Shown in pieces: positions 58,725 to 64,000 of a DNA stretch of 64,000 nt. The stretch spans positions 10,543,501-10,607,500 of the forward strand of contig JAPVLO010000003.1 in assembly GCA_027257055.1 (NCBI GenBank), in the 5' to 3' direction. The stretch comes from Cephalopachus bancanus. Taxonomy: Eukaryota > Chordata > Mammalia > Primates > Tarsiidae. Each line of letters starts with the position of its first letter. The stretch's first letter is position 1. The notes beneath the pieces are model-generated. The model was not told the DNA's origin. It saw nothing but the letters and a program-made list of their open reading frames with translations, and ran no database searches. The position numbers and the translations under genes are program-made.

Positions 58725-58945
58725 TGGCACAGCATATAGGAAAGAACACGAGACAGAGAATTGGGGACAGCAGTACTTGATGCCTGGTGGGGAATACAAG
58801 GCAGATTGTGGAAACTCTGCTTCTCAGCTTCCTCATTTGTGAAGTGAGAATGATATTAGCTATACTTATGTCACAGAATCACTATAAACATTGAATGATA
58901 TAAAGCTTTCACATCTTGAAGTACTTCTAAAATATGAGACATTAT
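58725..58945 (+). mobile_element. MIR SINE
   Basis: 'tgtggcacagcatataggaaagaac', 'ctgcttctcagcttcctcatttgtgaagtgagaatgatatta', 'aacattgaatgatataaagctt': sense MIR. Confidence 0.7.
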
Positions 58946-59134
58946 GATGACACACATATGATGAATGAAAGAAAGTTTGGAAGGTACAAGAATAGAAAGC
59001 CTTTAATAGATGTCCTTGCATATTACTCCCTTCTAACAACACTCCTACATTTCATAAAATCCCATTGATTTTATCTTTTGCCATGGTACCGTATGTCTTC
59101 ATACTGTGGTTTATAGCTCTGGAATGGTTTGTAA

Positions 59135-59260
59135 TGAAAGCATTTATGTAACAAAATTTATCAAGCACCTACTAAGTGCCATCCTTAACAACACAAGTGA
59201 ACAAAACAGACAAAAAGATCTGCCCTCATGGTGCTTACCTGACATTAGGAAATCCCAGGA
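59135..59260 (-). mobile_element. L2 3' end
   Basis: 'tttatcaagcacctactaagtgccatcc...gatctgccctcatggtgcttacctgacatta' is the inverse L2 3' end. Confidence 0.7.
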
Positions 59261-59264
59261 ATGC

Positions 59265-60635
59265 TGGCCCAAGAAAATTCTTGACATACAGCTGTTATAG
59301 TGAGATCCCAGGTCTTATTTCTCTTATCTTCCACCTAATATAATCCTGGGTCCTAGATCCCTCAAAAAAATCCACCACTTGGCTTTAGTCCAGGACAGGC
59401 ATTTGGAATTTTGAGGCAGGCCAATGTCTGGTGCTCAGAAGTTGGACAGGAACCATGTGCTCAGTGCCAACAGTGCTGTTTGAGAACTAGTGTCTGGGTT
59501 TAATTTCCACTGTCTGTCAGAGGAAAGCTTTGATCAGATGCTGCATTTTTTCACTTCAACTAAGTGACTAGAGGCTACTACTGGCCCATTACTACCACCT
59601 CTGTGTGAGCTCTGGGTTGGCAGGAATAGCAGAGATTTATTTACATGCATTCCCCGGAATTGCCCTGTCCATTGTTTCTCTCTCTCCTCTCCAGTTTTTG
59701 CACAGTTAGTAGTAGGGGCTGAACATGGGGGAGAATATGTGTCCAGGAAGGTATGGGATGGGAAATGGGGAGAGGGACCCACATGTATTTCAGAAGGAAG
59801 TGCAGCAGGAATAAGTGACTGCAGCTGGGTCTTAATGGCTTTTCTTCTCTCTGCCGTCATTTTCCTTTAAACCCAAAAGAAACTCTTTGTAATACGTGTT
59901 AAAATTATGGTTCAGATTTCTGATGATCAAGTTACACAGATTAAAGTAATGGATACCAGACTCTGCATCAATTCAGGTATAAATATGGATGAAATGAATG
60001 TACATTATCCACTGTTATAAATCTGTGTGTTCAAGGAAAGACATAAATCTCCCGAATCTTTTCTACCTCAGGGTATGAAGGTGTTTTTATTTATTTTTTT
60101 TCCCTGTGTTTTGGATGAAATTATGATTTGGAGTAATTTGCTGGTTTTGCAGAAACTTCTAGCTTTTTTTTTTTTTTTTACAAGAAAGGATAGTGTATAT
60201 TATTTATAATGGTGAGTCATTAAAATGCTCCAGGAAGTCATCGTCAGAAAGGGAGTTGGAGCGGGAGGGGGCTCTGCAGCATTCCAGATGTGTATGTGTG
60301 GAGAGGGGTGGTGTATTTGGAGAAATTTATAGCACCTGGCTCCTTTGTAAAGGGTTCTTGGCCTGGGGGCTTTTCTGTTCTCTTCTCCTCCCTCAGCACT
60401 ATCACCACTATGCATGCAGGGGCTCAAAGGTGGCAGTGCGTGATGGGCGCATAACCACAGGACGTTGTGGTCTGGAAAGAAAGTGAGTTTTCATTCAAAC
60501 TGAGCCACAGAGTTGAGGAAAGAATCTGCGCCTCCTTGTAGGCTGAGCACCTTATGTGAGCAAGAAGCTTCATGGTGAAAGAACAGAGCCAAGCACTCTG
60601 CAGAAGTGCATATTTCAGACCTGTTGTCAACAACT
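59265..60635. other. No recognised gene; poly(T) at about 60163-60179
   Basis: Unique-looking sequence. The 17-T run has no recognisable SINE or transcript body beside it, so no retrocopy is called. Confidence 0.4.
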
Positions 60636-60639
60636 GTAT

Positions 60640-60765
60640 GTTGAGCACCATCTTTTCCTTCTTTGATTTTCAAAATTTGTAGAATGGAGATAATAGTAGA
60701 TGTTCTATAAAATTGGTGTGAGGGATACATGAAATTATGGATGTGAAGCCACCGAGCATAATTCC
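60640..60765 (+). mobile_element. MIR fragment
   Basis: 'gattttcaaaatttgtagaatggagataatagtag...tggtgtgagggatacatgaaattatggatgtgaagcc'. Confidence 0.55.
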
Positions 60766-60769
60766 TTTA

Positions 60770-61515
60770 ATCTTCCTGCTGAAACTTCCAACTTGTAGGG
60801 CTAAAAGACTCATGACCACCTTTGTCCCAAATTGCATCATGAACTCTCAGTCATTTTTTCAGGTTCTGCTGTTCTTAGACCTTCTCATATGAATCCATTT
60901 AGCTGTTTCTAAAGTCCTGAGTCATGAATGAAGAACTTAACAAGGAGACTCAGGCTGTTTCTGTGGGGCGGCTCCACTTTCCCTCCTCTGCAGCTTTCAC
61001 ATGAGTGGACAACCATCTTACTCTTATTCAACCAGCAGAAAAGAAGATGGGAAAAGCAGGGTATACTTCTTCCTTTCAAGGGTGAACCTGGAAATGACCT
61101 GCATCTCTTTCCTTCATATTCTAATTGGGCAGAATTTATTCCCAGGACCATACCCAATCATGAAGGGGATTGGGAAAGTATTCTTTACCCAAGGTAGCCA
61201 TGGACCTAGCTAAATCCACTTGCCATAAAAGAAAGGGAGATGGATACTGGGGGATAATTAGCATTCCCTTCCAGAGGAAGTCATAGGAGATGTGCCAGAA
61301 ACTCAAGTAGAGCCATATGCTGGAAAAGAGAGATTTGGGCTCTGTAGGGGTGGAGAATGGATGAGTGTAATCCCATGCATCATAAAATGTATCTGTATGA
61401 TAATCAGATTTAATCAGAATGTAGCTGAGTGGCTCACTTTGTTAATGTGCTCATTCCAGAGGCCAAGATAACTGGTCCTGTCCTATTATAGGTTGAATAA
61501 AATTTACTTTCCTTG
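60770..61515. other. No recognised feature
   Basis: Unique-looking; the short frames here overlap on both strands and show no family signature. Confidence 0.45.
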
Positions 61516-61519
61516 GCAG

Positions 61520-61620
61520 CCAGAGACTGTCATCCTATGCTTATTCAATGTACTTCTTACCTCTATACCCTCAGAGTATTTCTCAGGGCCTGGCACATAG
61601 ATATTCATTCAACAATTGAA
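61520..61620 (+). mobile_element. L2 3' tail
   Basis: 'tcagggcctggcacatagatattcattcaac' is the sense L2 terminus. Confidence 0.6.
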
Positions 61621-61989
61621 TTAACTAATTAATTAGTATGAAAGTAAATTAAAGGGCAGGAAATGGCTGGGCAACAAGATGTGGTGATGTCAGTGGTCAC
61701 TTTTATAAACAAAACAAAATCATCTCCATTCTCCTGAGTCACCATTTCCCTTACTCTTGTCTTTGTTTCAGTTTAGACAGCGAAAAGAAAAAACAAAAAT
61801 TTCTTTGTGCCTACAGAGGCCCAGCAAACTTATAGACATCTACATCTATCCTTTGTCCCTTAACGTCTGTTAAATTGAATGAGGTATTTTCCTGGGACCA
61901 AAAGTCTTGTCTGCTCCTCATGACCTTGCATCACCATTATGTTCTTTCTCATGCATCTTCCCATTCTTCCAACTCTTCTAGCTCCTGCA

Positions 61990-62640
61990 GGCTTGAAATA
62001 GGTTCAAATTTCTCTCATCTTTAAAACAAAAATTCACTCAACACTAACCTACAGTTGATCCCCACCCCAGTCTCTTTTTATAGTCAAACTTCTTGAAAGA
62101 GTTGGTTGAACTCACTGTTCCTACTTCTTCACCTAACATTAGCTCTCCAGCCCACTGATAATTGGTTTACATCTCTACCACAATGCTGACACTCAAGGTC
62201 ATGGATGATCTTCCTGTTGCAACTGCCTAGGGCATTTTCTAGTTCTTATCTCACTTGACCTCTTGAAAGCATCTGACCCTGTTGCTTACTCTCTTTTCTG
62301 AGATGGTTCTTTTCCCATGGATTATGCAAAACACTATCCATCCTAGTTTTTTCTCCTACTTCTTGGGATGCTTTTGCTATGTTTTTATGAGCTCTTTTCT
62401 TCTGCTAATGAGTGTTTGTGTTTCTTGGCCATCTTCTGCTAATGAGTGTTTGTGTTTTCTTCAATTCTCACTCTACACATAAGTCCCTGGACATATCATT
62501 CACTGTCATTGTTTTTATGCATATGTAATCTCTATGTATATGATGTTCAAATGTATATTTTAGCCCACTTTTCACTCTAGTGTACAGTTCCAACAGTCAT
62601 CTTGACGTCTTCATTTAGATATTCTAGAGGCACCTAGAAT
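61990..62640 (+). mobile_element. L2 LINE, RT region, sense
   Basis: 'aaacttcttgaaagagttggttgaactcactg' (62085) marks the pre-RT block, then 'aaggtcatggatgatcttcctgttgc', then coding that reads roughly 'ISLDLLKASDPV' (62250), the decayed RT LDLS-AFD motif A. 'cataagtccctggacatatc' and 'catttagatattctagaggcacct' follow in consensus order. It contains a 34-bp-period tandem duplication at 62400-62457. Confidence 0.65.
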
Positions 62641-62644
62641 ACTC

Positions 62645-62760
62645 TATGCCTAAAATTAGATGCCGGTTCTGCCACTTACTATCCTTGTGGCTTGTTTTTG
62701 CCTCATTTGTGAAGTGAAGATTACAGTAATTCAGAATTTTAATTAGGTCAAATATATATT
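62645..62760 (+). mobile_element. MIR fragment
   Basis: 'gatgccggttctgccacttactatccttgtggcttg...gcctcatttgtgaagtgaagattacag'. Confidence 0.6.
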
Positions 62761-62834
62761 ATATGAGAGTACCAAATATACTGTAAAGTACTATACGCAT
62801 GTAAAGGATGATAATTATCTTATCAACCGACAAG

Positions 62835-62990
62835 ACTTCACTGAGTACCTACAATGTGTAGAGCATGGTTCTGAATGTTCTAGGGATTATAGACTAGAAC
62901 AAGCTGTATGTAAATATCCTGAGGACCTTACAGATTGATTGGAAAGGGATGAAGTGAAATAACAAAGCACTAAACTGTGATGTAGTCAAC
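62835..62990 (-). mobile_element. L2 3' end
   Basis: 'cactgagtacctacaatgtgtagagcatggttctgaatgttctagggattatagactagaac' is the inverse L2 3' UTR. Confidence 0.6.
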
Positions 62991-62999
62991 AGAACTTGC

Positions 63000-63735
63000 A
63001 AGAATAGAAAGGCCAGTGGTGTTGCCAGTAGGATTCTAGAGGAGTTCTCTATTTTCTTCCAGCCCCACTCATCCTCTTCTGAAAGACATTACCCTGCCCA
63101 TAGTGGGAAAGACACAGGCCTGATTACCACATGACCTCTCACCTACAGTCACATACTTTTGGACCATTATCTGCCTGACCTGGGCTGAACAGTCAGAATG
63201 TCTCTCCTAGGGATATATTATTCAGGCAGTGTTGAAAAATGGTAATGTTGAGATGACACAAGATTTAATGCTCTGAGGACATAAAAGTAATGGTTATGGG
63301 AACCAGACCCGAAAATCTGTCAGTAAAGGCCTATCGAATTGAGAATGGAGCAGAGAAGCAGGAAGAAGTGGAGATAAGAGACAACATGGTTCTAGGGAAA
63401 GCAACGAAGAGTAGACACTGTAAGACTATTTTCCAGTTCACTTGAAACCTGGCTGAGTTTACTGCAATCATGTTAATTTTACCTGTAAGTCCTGTGCTAA
63501 TTCTAGTATGGCATAGCACCCTAACACATTTGTGTTTATTCTTACAATTATAGAAAGATATTTCAATATTATACTCTTTAGTCATTTAGCAATATAGATT
63601 TAAATTGCAATTTGATTCAAGTTGACCAGATTTTATGGGGATTTGATTTTTGTAACCTCTAATTTCTAATAAGAATTACTTCCCTTCATGCACCCATTGC
63701 ACAGTAATTACTTTAATAATGGCAACTATGCTATT
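63000..63735. other. No recognised feature
   Basis: Unique-looking, AT-rich. Confidence 0.45.
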
Positions 63736-63739
63736 GTCT

Positions 63740-63900
63740 TACTTTTGTGGTGGCTTACAGTTTATGAAGGGATTTCACATATATTATCTCATCTGAGTCT
63801 CACAATGACTCTGTGACTCAGAGAGGGAAAGTAAACCACTTAGTTACACAGCAGGATTGGAACATAAATTGAGATGCCTGACCCTTAATCCAGTTCCAAG
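63740..63900 (-). mobile_element. MIR SINE
   Basis: 'acatatattatctcatctgagtctcacaatgactctgtgac' and 'aaaccacttagttacacagcaggattggaac' give the inverse MIR order. Confidence 0.7.
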
Positions 63901-64000
63901 GCAGATTTAAACTATAAAAGTTCAATTAGTATGTTCTCTAACCTAGGCCAGAAATGGATATGTGTAAAGGTGCATCTTGGAGCATTGTAAAAACTCTAAA

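Noticed and set aside
60163..60179. Poly(T) run as the tail of another inverse retrocopy
   Set aside because: No target-site duplication and no AATAAA complement next to it.

Overview
This window looks like vertebrate, specifically primate, intergenic or intronic DNA. It is AT-rich, I found no convincing protein-coding exon, and no reading frame exceeds about 170 codons. Much of it is interspersed repeat. 7SL-derived dimeric Alu elements restrict it to primates. The youngest Alus are not AluY/S and do not look like the lemur/loris type. They form a distinct family, and the youngest full-length L1 has a 3' UTR unlike the human L1PA series. My inference, from memory of families and without any search, is a non-anthropoid primate, most likely a tarsier.

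Layout. 1-1834: minus-strand MaLR (ERVL-type) remnant, internal region plus one LTR. 1835-11290: an old L1M element on the minus strand, split at a 17-bp imperfect target-site duplication by a full-length (5.8 kb), lineage-specific, plus-strand L1 (4708-10479) whose ORF1 and ORF2 are both broken. 11.3-29.9 kb: ordinary old sequence with MIR and L2 pieces, two MLT-type LTRs, several Alus and another L1M fragment. 29880-30463 and 49899-50452: two internally deleted mariner copies of one family in opposite orientation. 30.7-40.8 kb: an unusual density of minus-strand L2, including three successive copies of the L2 3' coding region and an almost complete set of L2 segments (34975-38760) interrupted by a young Alu. 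41130-46375: a plus-strand L1M riddled with eight later insertions, seven of them SINE or retrocopy insertions and most with readable target-site duplications. One is an 82-bp retrocopy of an unidentified polyadenylated transcript. 51.3-52.5 kb: an L1ME 3' end. 52.5-64 kb: mostly unique sequence with MIR, L2, one MLT1 LTR and one hAT-type MITE.

No host genes work together here. What the window records is retrotransposition history: ancient L2/MIR/MLT1, then L1M and mariner, then AluJ, then the lineage-specific Alu and L1. The most interesting signal is the lineage-specific Alu family. Its internal polymerase III boxes have drifted towards tRNA consensus, and it splits into two linked-marker subfamilies. 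Family names rest on recalled consensus similarity. Boundaries without a target-site duplication are approximate, to some tens of bases.
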